In this document: positions 34,591 through 43,520 of the stretch, piece after piece | Numbering within the stretch: position 1 is the stretch's first letter | How the letters are laid out: every line of letters begins with the position of its first letter | Source: Rhodocaloribacter sp964552015 | GTDB taxonomy: Bacteria; Bacteroidota; Rhodothermia; Rhodothermales; ISCAR-4553 | Length of the DNA stretch: 64,000 nucleotides | Direction: 5' to 3' | Assembly (NCBI GenBank): GCA_964552015.1 | Contig: CAZKFR010000013.1 | Coordinates: forward strand, 1 to 64,000 | The notes under the pieces: generated by a model | What the model was told of the DNA's origin: nothing | What the model saw: the letters and a program-made list of their open reading frames with translations, nothing else | Databases searched by the model: none | Position numbers and translations under genes: made by a program

Positions 34591-34620
34591 AATATACACC
34601 CAACGGAGGCTGCTTCGCAA
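34591..34620 (-). promoter_or_regulatory. Predicted promoter of the rimP-nusA-infB operon
   Basis: On the minus strand TTGCGA (34620-34615) and TATATT (34596-34591) are separated by 18 bp. It is the best sigma-70-like match in the roughly 350-bp gap between the M50 protease gene and rimP. The rest of that gap (34621-34816) holds a G+C-rich hairpin near 34769-34798 with a short T run, possibly terminating the M50 gene, and no gene that I can support. Confidence 0.5.
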
Positions 34621-34816
34621 ACCTGCTTGCTCGAGTGCCTGTAAACGCCACCTACGCCATCAAGTTTCCACGACTTAAACGTCCGATTCCGGCCGACCAG
34701 CACGGTTCCAGCCGCCCACACGGTCCCGCCCTCCGAGCCCACCTCCGTTTTTTTCGCAAAAGCTTGACCGGTGGGCGGGTCCCCCCGACCCGGTCGGCCC
34801 GGGATCCGGCGCGGCT

Positions 34817-36025
34817 TCACACGAAGTACAGGGGGCGCAGGCTGAAGCAGAGGATGAAGATGAGGATGCAGAGATAGCCGAGGAACCGCCGCGTGGGGGT
34901 CAGCGGCTCGTGATAGAGCACCGGCGGGTGCTCGACCCGTACGAGGAACGCCAGGAGGAGCGCAAAGAGCAGCCAGCCGCTGTACCCGAACCGTTGCAAC
35001 GGCTCGCCCACCCACTGGCTCAGGGCCACGAGCGTCATCATCGCGAAGAGCACCGGCACGATGATCCGGAGATCCCCTTCAAACACCCGGTTCAGGTACA
35101 CGTACAGAATCGCCGAGAGGATCAGCCAGGGCACGACCGCCCCGCCCCAGGCGTGCATCGGTTCCAGCAGCGCGTCGCCGCTGTTCATGAATCCGATGGA
35201 CCCGGAGACGAGCAGCACCATGAAGAAGCCATGGGCCAGACGTTTGTGCCAGCGAGGCCCCACCAGCGCGTACAGGATATGCCCGCCGTCGAGTTGCCCG
35301 ATCGGGAGCAGGTTGAGCGCCGTAAAGAACAAGCCCAGCCACCCGGCAAAAAGCACCGGATAATGGTAGAGCTCGTACATCGGCGGAACGTTCGGAAAAA
35401 ACTGAGACAGCAGCCAGAACAGCGGCGTCTGCCCCACAACCAGGCGCAGGCCCTCGGTTCCAGGGTCGGCGGGCAACATCTCGGGCGGGAAGGTACCGTA
35501 ACGGCGGATGTACGCCTTGAGCGCCTGGTGGCCGTCGAGCCCGAAGATGTACTCCGGACCGGGCAGGGTGGCCATTGCCACGAGCAACACCCCCAGAGCC
35601 ACGACGAAGCCGGCCAGCGGCCCCGCCGCTCCGATGTCGAACAGTTTACGGAGGCTCGGGATCGGCTCCCGTATCCGGATCACGGCCCCGAACGTGCCGA
35701 TCCCCACGAACGGGGCCGGAATGAAGTACGGGAGCGACGTATCGACGCCATGATGCCGGGCCGCGAAGTAATGGCCGAACTCGTGGACCGAAAGGAACAG
35801 GAGGAGCGAAACGGCAAAACGCAGGCCGTCAAGCCAGAAGGCGTACAGGCCCATCTCCTCGTAGACGAGCACCCGCCCGGCCCACGTGGCCCCTGCCTGT
35901 ACCGTGGCGGCAAGCGTCAGCAGGAAAAGCACGACGTGCAGCCAGTATCGGTCCCGATGGCGTGGCCGGGACGGGGCGGGTTGTCCCTCCGGATACGAAA
36001 AAGCCGTCCTCAGGGTCGGTTCCAC
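34817..36025 (-). CDS. Site-2 protease family (M50) intramembrane zinc metalloprotease
   Basis: A 402-residue multi-pass membrane protease. The zinc motif HEFGH is at about residues 81-85 (FLSVHEFGHYFAARHHGV), and the third ligand is in NLLPIGQLDGGHILYAL. At least six hydrophobic segments follow the layout of archaeal-type S2P-like proteins (TFGAVIRIREPIPSLRKLFDIGAAGPLAGF). No PDZ domain is visible, unlike RseP. Possible substrates are anti-sigma factors or membrane peptides. The GTG at 36025 is preferred because GGAGGA lies nine bases upstream. Another GTG at 36061 would add 12 polar residues. Confidence 0.9.
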   Translation of the reverse strand: MEPTLRTAFSYPEGQPAPSRPRHRDRYWLHVVLFLLTLAATVQAGATWAGRVLVYEEMGLYAFWLDGLRFAVSLLLFLSVHEFGHYFAARHHGVDTSLPYFIPAPFVGIGTFGAVIRIREPIPSLRKLFDIGAAGPLAGFVVALGVLLVAMATLPGPEYIFGLDGHQALKAYIRRYGTFPPEMLPADPGTEGLRLVVGQTPLFWLLSQFFPNVPPMYELYHYPVLFAGWLGLFFTALNLLPIGQLDGGHILYALVGPRWHKRLAHGFFMVLLVSGSIGFMNSGDALLEPMHAWGGAVVPWLILSAILYVYLNRVFEGDLRIIVPVLFAMMTLVALSQWVGEPLQRFGYSGWLLFALLLAFLVRVEHPPVLYHEPLTPTRRFLGYLCILIFILCFSLRPLYFV

Positions 36026-36108
36026 GTACGCTTCTCCTCCATCGGTGCGACGGGCTGACACAGGCCGGCAAAGAACGCCGGCACCCGGATAAGGTTCGCC
36101 GCCAACGA

Positions 36109-37221
36109 TCAGAGGGCCGGGATGAGTTCGTCGAGCAGCTCCTCGTTCGAGGACGTCTTCTGGATGTGCCGCAACAGCGCCTGCATCGCCTCGATGGGAT
36201 GACGGCTGTTGAGCGCCCGGAAGAGCCGGTGGTGCTGCTCGACCTTGTCCCCCAGCAGCAGTTCCTCGTTGCGCGTACCACTTTTGCGCAGATTGATCGC
36301 CGGGAAGATGCGCTTGTTAGCCATCTCGCGGTCCAGCACGATCTCCGCATTACCGGTGCCCTTGAACTCTTCGAAGATGACCTCGTCCATCCGGCTACCG
36401 GTCTCGATCAGGGCCGTGGCAATGATGGTGAGCGAGCCGCCACCCTCGATGTTGCGTGCGGCGCCAAAGATCCGGCGGGGAATCTGCATGGCCCGGGCAT
36501 CCAGACCGCCCGAGAGGGTACGCCCGCTGCCTTCCATGTACAGGTTGAACGTGCGTCCCAGGCGCGTGAGGGAGTCGAGCAAAAGCACCACGTCACGACG
36601 CATCTCCACCAGGCGCTTCGCATACTCGAGCGCGAGGGTGGACACGCGCACGTGGTTGTCCTCCTCCCGGTCGTTCGACGACGCAAAGACGGTTGCGGGC
36701 GTGGAGCGGCGGAAGTCGGTCACTTCCTCCGGCCGTTCGTCCACGAGCAGCGCAACGAGTTCGACCTCGGGATGATTCTGCGCGATGGCGGCCGCCATCT
36801 GCTTCAGGATGTACGTCTTGCCCGTGCGGGGCGGCGCCACGATGAGCGCCCGCTGTCCTTTCCCCAGCGGGGCCGCCAGGTCGATCACGCGCATCGTGAC
36901 GTCCGTCGGCCCGGTGACCAGGTTCAGCTTTTCGCGGGGATAAATGATCTGCCCGCTTTCGAAATCTTTCGTCCGGGCCCATGTCTCGGGGGGAAGCCCC
37001 ATCACTTTGTGGACCCGGTGCACCTGCATGTCCCCCTTGCGTCCGGGACGCAACGTCCCTTCCAACAGGACCCCATCGCGCAGCTTGAATTTCCGTATGA
37101 GCGGGGGCGGCATGAAGGCATCGTTCGGTCCCTTCGGCAGCTCGGGGCGAAATTCGCGGATAAACCCGAATTTCTTGTCCCCGATCATCTCGAGCATGCC
37201 GGTAAATGGTTTCTCAGCCAT
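36109..37221 (-). CDS. rho: Transcription termination factor Rho (short form)
   Basis: A 370-residue hexameric RNA helicase that terminates transcription. An S1/CSD-like RNA-binding part (GMLEMIGDKKFGFIRE) starts almost at the N-terminus. Walker A is APPRTGKT at 129-136, Walker B is DVVLLLDSLTRLGR, and the Q-loop/R-loop region (GGSLTIIATALIETGSRMDEVIFEEFKGTGN) follows. Most Rho proteins are 415 residues or longer and have an N-terminal helical bundle before the RNA-binding domain. This one lacks it. An 83-bp gap with a GCCGGC hairpin separates it from the M50 protease gene. Confidence 0.95.
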   Translation of the reverse strand: MAEKPFTGMLEMIGDKKFGFIREFRPELPKGPNDAFMPPPLIRKFKLRDGVLLEGTLRPGRKGDMQVHRVHKVMGLPPETWARTKDFESGQIIYPREKLNLVTGPTDVTMRVIDLAAPLGKGQRALIVAPPRTGKTYILKQMAAAIAQNHPEVELVALLVDERPEEVTDFRRSTPATVFASSNDREEDNHVRVSTLALEYAKRLVEMRRDVVLLLDSLTRLGRTFNLYMEGSGRTLSGGLDARAMQIPRRIFGAARNIEGGGSLTIIATALIETGSRMDEVIFEEFKGTGNAEIVLDREMANKRIFPAINLRKSGTRNEELLLGDKVEQHHRLFRALNSRHPIEAMQALLRHIQKTSSNEELLDELIPAL

Positions 37222-37668
37222 AAAAGATGTCGTGAATAGGTTCTCAACGTTTGCTCAGGCCCGGCCTCTGCCGGCTGTCCGGTCCCTCGACGAAGCAGGT
37301 TGAAAGTGGGCACCACGTTTCCATCCCCTCCTCCCCCGCGATGAGGTCGTTCGCGCCCCCCTGGCCCGGCCATGTCGTCTGACTATCCCACGTCTCGCCC
37401 GGTACGGACGTATCCCCTACCCGGTCCTTCGTGACGCAACACGCCGACCGTTACGGAGCCGGCTTCAACACGCGGAGGGGGGAACCGCATCCTCTTCGCC
37501 ACACGCTCGCCCCACCAGCGGACGTGCCGAAAAGGGTCAAACAATCGGTAAATGACCCGCAGAGAGGCTTTGACCTTTGCTCACGTGGAACGACGGCCGC
37601 CCTGGTTGGTTTCCGAGCCCAACGGTGCGGCCCCGAGGCCGTTTTCGAGCAACCTGCGTAGCCGATCC
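37222..37668. other. Divergent intergenic region between rho and the alpha/beta hydrolase gene
   Basis: A 447-bp non-coding stretch with no convincing reading frame. It must hold the promoters for rho (minus) and the hydrolase-Mur ligase-rnhB run (plus). I could not identify a promoter pair that stands out. The A+T-richer part around 37540-37580 is the most likely site for the plus-strand promoter. A long untranslated rho leader on the minus side is possible, as seen in other bacteria where Rho autoregulates. Confidence 0.5.
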
Positions 37669-38478
37669 ATGACCACCGTGTCTCCGACAGAGACCGTACC
37701 CTACGGCCCCGATACGCTCCATCTGGAAGTCAGCGGTCCCGAAACGGGGCCGCCGGTGCTGCTTTTGCACGGTTGGGGCAGCCGGGCCTCCCTGATGCAC
37801 CCGCTGGCCGAAGCCCTCGCCGACCGCTATCGCGTCTACAACCCGGACCTGCCGGGCCACGGGCATTCCCCCCCGCCACCGGAGCCGTGGGGCGTGCCCG
37901 AGCACGCCGGCCTCGTGCGCGACCTGATCGAACGAAACATCGGCGCTCCCGTCGCCCTCATCGGACACTCGAACGGCGGGCGCATCGGGCTGTACATGGC
38001 CAGCGACCCGGCCCTGGCCCCGCTCGTGCAGCGTCTCGTGCTGATCAGCCCATCGGGCATCACGCCGCGGCGCACGATGGCCTACCATGTACGCCGCACG
38101 CTCGCCCGCGCCCTCAAAGCCCCGTTTGCCTGGCTCCCGCCCCCGCTCTCCGACCATGCGCTGGACTGGCTCCGTCACTCGCTCGTGTGGAAAGCCCTGG
38201 GATCGTCCGACTACCGCGCCCTCGAGGGCGTCATGCGGGGCACGTTCGTCAAAACGGTCAATTGCCACCTCGACGACCGCGTCCACCGCATCACGGTGCC
38301 CACGCTGATCTTCTGGGGGGACCGGGACGAGGCCGTCTCGCTCGAACAGATGAAGAGGCTCGAAGAACGGATCCCGGACGCCGGTCTCGTCGTGCTCGAA
38401 GGCGCCGGTCATTACGGTCATCTGGACGACCCGGATACCGTCATCGCCGCCACACGGTATTTCCTCGAACACACCTGA
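37669..38478 (+). CDS. Alpha/beta hydrolase
   Basis: A 269-residue cytosolic alpha/beta-hydrolase fold protein. The oxyanion region is VLLLHGWGSRASLMHPLAEAL, the nucleophile elbow is GHSNGG (with Ser in ALIGHSNGGRIGLYM), the acid is in LIFWGDRDEAVSLEQ, and the catalytic His is in LEGAGHYGHLDDPD. The cap domain is helical. The substrate cannot be told from sequence. The gene runs 33 bp ahead of the MurF-like ligase gene, as in other genomes where a hydrolase precedes a Mur ligase, which hints at an envelope role. The start at 37669 follows from the beginning of the conserved fold. Confidence 0.85.
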   Translation: MTTVSPTETVPYGPDTLHLEVSGPETGPPVLLLHGWGSRASLMHPLAEALADRYRVYNPDLPGHGHSPPPPEPWGVPEHAGLVRDLIERNIGAPVALIGHSNGGRIGLYMASDPALAPLVQRLVLISPSGITPRRTMAYHVRRTLARALKAPFAWLPPPLSDHALDWLRHSLVWKALGSSDYRALEGVMRGTFVKTVNCHLDDRVHRITVPTLIFWGDRDEAVSLEQMKRLEERIPDAGLVVLEGAGHYGHLDDPDTVIAATRYFLEHT

Positions 38479-38511
38479 TCCACCGCCCGAAGCGCTCGTA
38501 TCGCTCGTTCG

Positions 38512-40143
38512 ATGATCCTGATCTACGTTTTCACGGCCGTTACCACCGCCTTCGCCCTGTGGCGGGCCGGACGCCGGCTCCGGTTTTTCCTGCACCTGTT
38601 CCAGCTGGAAGGATACAAGCCGGCGGGTTACCTGAAATGGCTGCGTAGCCACGCCGGGGACGTGCTGTTTCGCCGCTCGCACCTGCTCGGACTCGTCCTG
38701 TTACTCCTGGCGGCCGTCGGCTACCACGTCCTGGCGGCACCGACCCTGACGACCCTGCTCGTGCTGCCGGCATGGGCGGTCGCCTTCGCCTCGTCGCGGC
38801 GCTACCGGCGGGACCGGGAGAAGAAACCGCTGGCCCTCACGCATCGGATGCAACGGCTCGTGGCCGTCTCGGCCCTGCTCGCCTTCGGGTCCGTTCTGGC
38901 CGGAACGGTCATCGGGCTCCGGCACGCGGGCCTTGCCGGCTTCCTGCCCTATCTCGGCGGGCTGTACCTGGCCGACCTGCTGGCGCCGCTGTGGGTGTGG
39001 CTGGCCGGCTGGCTCCTGCAGCCCGTCGAATGGTCCTTCCAGGAAGGCTTCAAGCGCCGGGCACGACGGCACCTCGCCCGGCGACCGGACCTGACGATCG
39101 TCGGCGTGACGGGCTCCTACGGCAAGACGAGCGTCAAGTTCATCATCGCGGAACTGCTCGGTCAGCGCTACCACGTCCTCGCCACACCCGGCTCCTACAA
39201 CACCCCCATGGGCATCTGCCTGGTCGTCAACAACCAGCTCCGGCCCGAGCACCAGGTGCTCGTGCTCGAGTACGGCATCCGGCACCCCGGCGACATCCGG
39301 GAGTTGTGCGCAATTGCCCGGCCCGACGTGGCCGTCATCACGACGGTCGGCGTGGCCCACCTGGAGACGATGGGCTCCATCGAGAACATCGCACAGGAGA
39401 AGGGGAGCCTGATCACGCACATGAAACCGGGCGGGCCGGTGGTCCTCAACGTCGACGACCCACGGGTGGCCGCCATGGCCGAACGAGCCACCGGTCGCGT
39501 ATGGCGCGTCTCGGTCGAGGGGCACCCGAACGCCGACATCACGGCCCGCGACCTGCAGTACGGCCCGGACGGCACCACGTTCACGGTGCGGGACGAGGAG
39601 GGGCACGAAGCCGTCTTCCGCACGAAGCTTCTGGGCCGCCATAATGTGTTGAATATCCTGCTCGGGGTGGCCGTAGGCCGTTCGATGGGCCTGCGCCTCC
39701 GCCAGATGGCCCACGCAGCGGCACGCCTCCAGCCCGTCGCGCACCGGCTCCAACTCCGCCAGGAGGGTCCGATCACCGTCATCGACGACGCCTTCAACAG
39801 CAACCCTGTCGGCGCCCGCAACGCCGTCGAAATCCTGGGCCGGTTCACGACGGGACGACGCATCATCGTCACGCCGGGGATGATCGAACTGGGTCCCCGT
39901 CAGGAGGAAGAAAACCGGCTCTTCGGCCATCACATTGCGGCCAACGTGGATCTGGCCCTACTCGTCGGCGAGGCCCAGACGGCCCCGATTCGCGAGGGCC
40001 TGCGCGAGGCCGGCTTCCCGGACGAGAAGGTCCGGGTCGTCCGCTCCCTCTTCGAGGCGAAAGACTTCCTCACGACGTACCTTCGGCCCGGCGACGTCGT
40101 CCTCTACGAGAACGACCTGCCCGACCAGTATGACGAAGCCTGA
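38512..40143 (+). CDS. Membrane-anchored Mur ligase (MurF-like)
   Basis: A 543-residue ATP-dependent amide ligase with an unusual N-terminus. The first 170 residues hold several hydrophobic segments (about 58-95, 114-135, 142-170) and a basic loop, instead of the usual MurF substrate domain. The Mur ATPase P-loop is TIVGVTGSYGKTS (198-207), followed by TPGSYNTPMGICLVVNN, LEYGIRHPGDIRELC, GVAHLETMGSIENIAQEK and VLNVDDPRV. The C-terminal domain has VIDDAFNSNPVGARNAVEIL and RIIVTPGMIELG. MurF adds D-Ala-D-Ala to the UDP-MurNAc tripeptide. Whether this enzyme does that or a related step at the membrane is open. Confidence 0.8.
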   Translation: MILIYVFTAVTTAFALWRAGRRLRFFLHLFQLEGYKPAGYLKWLRSHAGDVLFRRSHLLGLVLLLLAAVGYHVLAAPTLTTLLVLPAWAVAFASSRRYRRDREKKPLALTHRMQRLVAVSALLAFGSVLAGTVIGLRHAGLAGFLPYLGGLYLADLLAPLWVWLAGWLLQPVEWSFQEGFKRRARRHLARRPDLTIVGVTGSYGKTSVKFIIAELLGQRYHVLATPGSYNTPMGICLVVNNQLRPEHQVLVLEYGIRHPGDIRELCAIARPDVAVITTVGVAHLETMGSIENIAQEKGSLITHMKPGGPVVLNVDDPRVAAMAERATGRVWRVSVEGHPNADITARDLQYGPDGTTFTVRDEEGHEAVFRTKLLGRHNVLNILLGVAVGRSMGLRLRQMAHAAARLQPVAHRLQLRQEGPITVIDDAFNSNPVGARNAVEILGRFTTGRRIIVTPGMIELGPRQEEENRLFGHHIAANVDLALLVGEAQTAPIREGLREAGFPDEKVRVVRSLFEAKDFLTTYLRPGDVVLYENDLPDQYDEA

Positions 40144-40161
40144 ACCCGGAAGAGGAACGCG

Positions 40162-40764
40162 ATGCACGACGGAGACGAAGCCCCGGAGTGGGCGTGCTGG
40201 CGGCAGGGGTACCGGTACGTGGCCGGTGTGGATGAAGCGGGGCGGGGCTGCCTGGCCGGGCCGGTCGTCGCGGCCGCGGTGATCCTGCCCACCGGCGCCC
40301 GCCTCGAAGGCGTCCGGGACAGCAAGACGCTCCGCCCCACCGCCCGCACCCGGCTGGCCGCGATGATCCAGGCGGAAGCCCTCGCCGTGGGTATCGGTTT
40401 CTGCACGCCGGCCGAGATCGACCGACTGAACATCCTCTGGGCCACGATGGAAGCCATGCGCCGGGCCGTGGCCGCCCTCGACCCCGCTCCGGACTACCTC
40501 CTCGTCGACGGCAACCGGTGCTTCGACGATCCCCCGTGCCCGGCCCGGCCCGTCGTCCAAGGCGACCGCCTCAGCCCCGTCATCGCCGCCGCCTCCATCC
40601 TCGCCAAGACCACCCGCGACCGTCTCATGGAGGAGCTCGACCGGCTGCACCCGGAATACGGATGGCACCAGAACAAAGGGTATCCGACCCCTGATCACTA
40701 TGAGGCGCTGGCTGCCTGCGGACCCTCCCCCTTCCACCGCCGGTCCTTCCGACTCACCCGATGA
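40162..40764 (+). CDS. rnhB: Ribonuclease HII
   Basis: A 200-residue metal-dependent endonuclease that removes ribonucleotides from DNA and RNA from RNA-DNA hybrids. The conserved YVAGVDEAGRGCLAGPVV supplies two acidic ligands. LLVDGNRCFDD and IAAASILAKTTRDRLM complete the active site, and YGWHQNKGYPTPDHYEAL matches the C-terminal family motif. It starts 18 bp after the Mur ligase gene. The stop is 4 bp before the end of the convergent aroK gene. Confidence 0.96.
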   Translation: MHDGDEAPEWACWRQGYRYVAGVDEAGRGCLAGPVVAAAVILPTGARLEGVRDSKTLRPTARTRLAAMIQAEALAVGIGFCTPAEIDRLNILWATMEAMRRAVAALDPAPDYLLVDGNRCFDDPPCPARPVVQGDRLSPVIAAASILAKTTRDRLMEELDRLHPEYGWHQNKGYPTPDHYEALAACGPSPFHRRSFRLTR

Positions 40765-40768
40765 CGTC

Positions 40769-41314
40769 TCAGAGATGCCACACCAGGGCTTTCAGCAAGG
40801 CTCCGGTGGCCATCTCGGGGGTTCCGCGACCGACATCCACCGTGAGATGCGCCTGCCGGTAGACGGGTTCGCGCTCGGCCAGAAGCGTTTCGATCCGTTG
40901 CCGGAGGGCGTCGGGAGGCAACGGCTTCCCCCGGTCGTCGCAGAGCAGGGGGCGCCGGGCCTGCCCACGCCGGAGCCGCCTCGCCAGTTCGCCGGGCTTC
41001 ACACGCAGGTAGACGACGGTGCCATGGTCGCGCGCCCAGCGGAGATGGTCCTCCTGCATGAACGTACCGCCTCCGGTGGCCACCACCACGCGGTCCAGGC
41101 CGGCGGTAGCCCGCAGCGCGTCGGCCTCCAGCCAGCGGAAAGCGGCCTCCCCGTCTTCGGCAAAGATCGCTCGGATGGACTTCCCGGCACGCTGCACCAC
41201 CGCCTCGTCGAGATCCACGAAAGTGAACCCGAGCGCCCCGGCCAGGCGCGGCCCCAGGGTGCTCTTGCCGCAGCCCATGAAGCCGGTCAGGTAGATGCGT
41301 TCAGGCCGGGCCAT
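40769..41314 (-). CDS. aroK: Shikimate kinase
   Basis: A 181-residue P-loop kinase phosphorylating shikimate in aromatic amino acid synthesis. The P-loop is GFMGCGKST at 11-19. FTFVDLDEAVVQRAGKSIRAIFAEDGEAAFR gives the shikimate-binding Asp and Arg. VVATGGGTFM and the lid LRRGQARRPLL are present. The Met at 41314 begins at the conserved strand preceding the P-loop, and the frame upstream is not homologous. It is divergent from truA with a 116-bp gap. Confidence 0.95.
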   Translation of the reverse strand: MARPERIYLTGFMGCGKSTLGPRLAGALGFTFVDLDEAVVQRAGKSIRAIFAEDGEAAFRWLEADALRATAGLDRVVVATGGGTFMQEDHLRWARDHGTVVYLRVKPGELARRLRRGQARRPLLCDDRGKPLPPDALRQRIETLLAEREPVYRQAHLTVDVGRGTPEMATGALLKALVWHL

Positions 41315-41430
41315 GCCATCCGGATGAGATCGAGAGAACCACGTACCGCAGCGGGCACTGCCCGTCCTCGAACCTGATTGCCCCCGCAGGGTTTCAGAGG
41401 CGACCCACTTCGTCCCAAGCCACATCGCCC

Positions 41431-42174
41431 GTGCCTACGTACCGTCTTCTGATCGAATACGACGGCAGCACCTTCCACGGATGGCAGATCCAGCCGGATC
41501 GACCGACCGTGCAGGAAGCCCTCGAACAGGCGGCGGCGACGGTCCTGCGACGGCCCGTTTCGATCGTCGGCTCGGGACGGACGGACACCGGCGTTCATGC
41601 CCGCGGCCAGGTAGCCCACTTCACCACCGACGCCCCGGTGAACCCCTTCCGCCTTCGGAACGCGCTCAATGGCCTGCTCCCCCCCACCGTCGCCGTGCTG
41701 GCGCTGGAGCCCGCCCCCGACGGCTTCCATGCCCGCTACGACGCCCGCCGCAGGCGCTACCACTATTACGCCAGCCTCGACCCGCGCCCCCTCGAGCGCG
41801 CCTGGCGCCTCATCCTCCGGCCTCCTCCCGACGTGGCCCGCATGAACCGGGCAGCCGCCGCCCTGCTGGGCACCCACGATTTCTCGTCATTCTGCCGCAC
41901 CCGGTCCGAGACGGAGAACCGCGTCTGCACCGTCGAGGAGGCGCGATGGGTGGCGGAGGAACGCCCCGGCGATCTGTACTTCCGGATCGTCGCCGACCGT
42001 TTTCTCCACGGCATGGTACGCGCCCTGGTGGGCACCCTCCTCCAGATCGGTCGTGGGAAGCGCCCCGAGGACGACCTGCCGCGGATCCTGGCCGCACGGG
42101 ACCGCCGGGCGGCCGGTCCGGCGGCACCCGCCCATGGCCTCGTGCTGGAACACGTCAGCTATGATGTGACATGA
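41431..42174 (+). CDS. truA: tRNA pseudouridine(38-40) synthase
   Basis: A 247-residue enzyme modifying positions 38-40 in the anticodon stem-loop of tRNAs. The GTG start at 41431 directly precedes TYRLLIEYDGSTFHGWQIQP. GSGRTDTGVHARGQVAHF contains catalytic Asp52. AQRYHYY-type RRRYHYYASLDP and FHGMVRALVGTLLQIGRGK are family motifs. Its stop overlaps the start of the next gene by ATGA, so the kelch lipoprotein is translationally coupled to it. Confidence 0.95.
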   Translation: MPTYRLLIEYDGSTFHGWQIQPDRPTVQEALEQAAATVLRRPVSIVGSGRTDTGVHARGQVAHFTTDAPVNPFRLRNALNGLLPPTVAVLALEPAPDGFHARYDARRRRYHYYASLDPRPLERAWRLILRPPPDVARMNRAAAALLGTHDFSSFCRTRSETENRVCTVEEARWVAEERPGDLYFRIVADRFLHGMVRALVGTLLQIGRGKRPEDDLPRILAARDRRAAGPAAPAHGLVLEHVSYDVT

Positions 42175-43511
42175 CCGGATCAGGCTACCTCTGGCCGCGC
42201 CTCGTGATCGGGGTGCTCGTGGCCCTGATGGCGGCGTGCGAGCGGCCCTTCGTCGAGGAACGACCGCCCGCGATCGAGGTCATCGAGCCGGACCTCTCGG
42301 TCGTCCAGACGGCCGAGCGTCTGCGCCTGCGCCTGCGGGCCACGTCGTTCCGCCCGGTCGACCGGGTCTCGGTCGATGGCGTGGCGATGACGTTCATCCC
42401 GGACGAAGCAGTGTGGGAGGCTGACGTCGCCCTGGCCCGGGGCCACAACGCGCTCGTCGTCGAGGCTGTCGACGTGAACGGCGTGCGGGGCGTCGACACG
42501 CTCCATGCCGTCCGCCTGCCGTATCACCTGCCGGGTGGGGCGCCGGTGCTCGAGGCGCCCCGCGCCGGCCATACCGTCACCCGCCTTTCCGACGGCAGCC
42601 TGCTGCTGGCGGGCGGGGTCGCCGCGGCGGACGGGCCGGCTCTCGGCACGGCCTTCCTGCTTGCGCCCGGCGGCACCCGCTTCGAGCGCCTGCCCGACTC
42701 GCTTCACGGGCCCCGCGCCGGCCACACCGCCACCCGCCTCCCCGACGGCAGCGTGCTCTTCCTCGGCGGCAGCCGCCGCCTCGACGTACCCGGCCTCGAC
42801 GCCCTCGTCGAGACGGCAGAGCGCTTCGATCCGGCCACGCGCACCTTCACCCGGATCCCGGTCGAGGGCGAACCCATCCGGCGCGCCTTCCACACGGCCG
42901 TGCTGCGCCTCGAGGACGGCCTCCCGATCGTCGACCTGTACGGAGGCCGCGGAGACGTGCAGTACCGGCCCGCACCGCGCCTGGGCATCCGCAACGACCT
43001 GCGCAGCTTCGCCCTGGTCCGGGACACCCTCCGGGCCCTCAGCCCCGCTCCCGGCCCCTTCATCGCACCGCTCACGGGGCACACCCAGACACCCGTGGAC
43101 CAGGCCGACGAAACCCGGGCACGCCGCTTCCTCGTACTCGGCGCCTTCTTCGACGGTGCCTTTGCCGACGTGACCAGCCTCTTCTTCGACTACGATCCCA
43201 CGCTCGGTCTTTTCATCGACCCCGCCCCGCCGCCCCTCCTCCCACGAACCCGCCACGCGGCGGTCCACCTTCGCCCGGGCTTCGTCCTCGTCCTGGGCGG
43301 ACGCCAGGGCACCGGCCTCCCCTCCGACGCCGACGTATACGTGGAACCCGCCCGCCGCTTCTTCCGTTTGCCCGCTGCCGATCCGGAGGCGTTCCGAAGG
43401 TCCTCGCTGACCGCAACCTTTCTCGGCGACGGGCGAATACTGCTTACGGGTGGACAAGGCCCCGACGGCTCGGTCCAGGCCCGCACCGACCTGCTTACTC
43501 TTGACTTCTGA
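42171..43511 (+). CDS. Kelch-repeat lipoprotein
   Basis: A 446-residue exported lipoprotein of unknown function. The signal segment LVIGVLVALMAAC ends in a lipobox whose Cys would be lipidated. An Ig-like domain follows (residues about 30-110). At least five kelch-like beta-propeller blades then follow: PRAGHTVTRLSDGSLLLAGG, PRAGHTATRLPDGSVLFLGG, FHTAVLRLEDG, TRHAAVHLRPGFVLVLGG and SLTATFLGDGRILLTGG. Such propellers usually bind proteins or glycans. Coupling to truA looks like genome compaction rather than shared function. Confidence 0.8.
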   Translation: MTGSGYLWPRLVIGVLVALMAACERPFVEERPPAIEVIEPDLSVVQTAERLRLRLRATSFRPVDRVSVDGVAMTFIPDEAVWEADVALARGHNALVVEAVDVNGVRGVDTLHAVRLPYHLPGGAPVLEAPRAGHTVTRLSDGSLLLAGGVAAADGPALGTAFLLAPGGTRFERLPDSLHGPRAGHTATRLPDGSVLFLGGSRRLDVPGLDALVETAERFDPATRTFTRIPVEGEPIRRAFHTAVLRLEDGLPIVDLYGGRGDVQYRPAPRLGIRNDLRSFALVRDTLRALSPAPGPFIAPLTGHTQTPVDQADETRARRFLVLGAFFDGAFADVTSLFFDYDPTLGLFIDPAPPPLLPRTRHAAVHLRPGFVLVLGGRQGTGLPSDADVYVEPARRFFRLPAADPEAFRRSSLTATFLGDGRILLTGGQGPDGSVQARTDLLTLDF

Positions 43512-43520
43512 CCGAACGGG

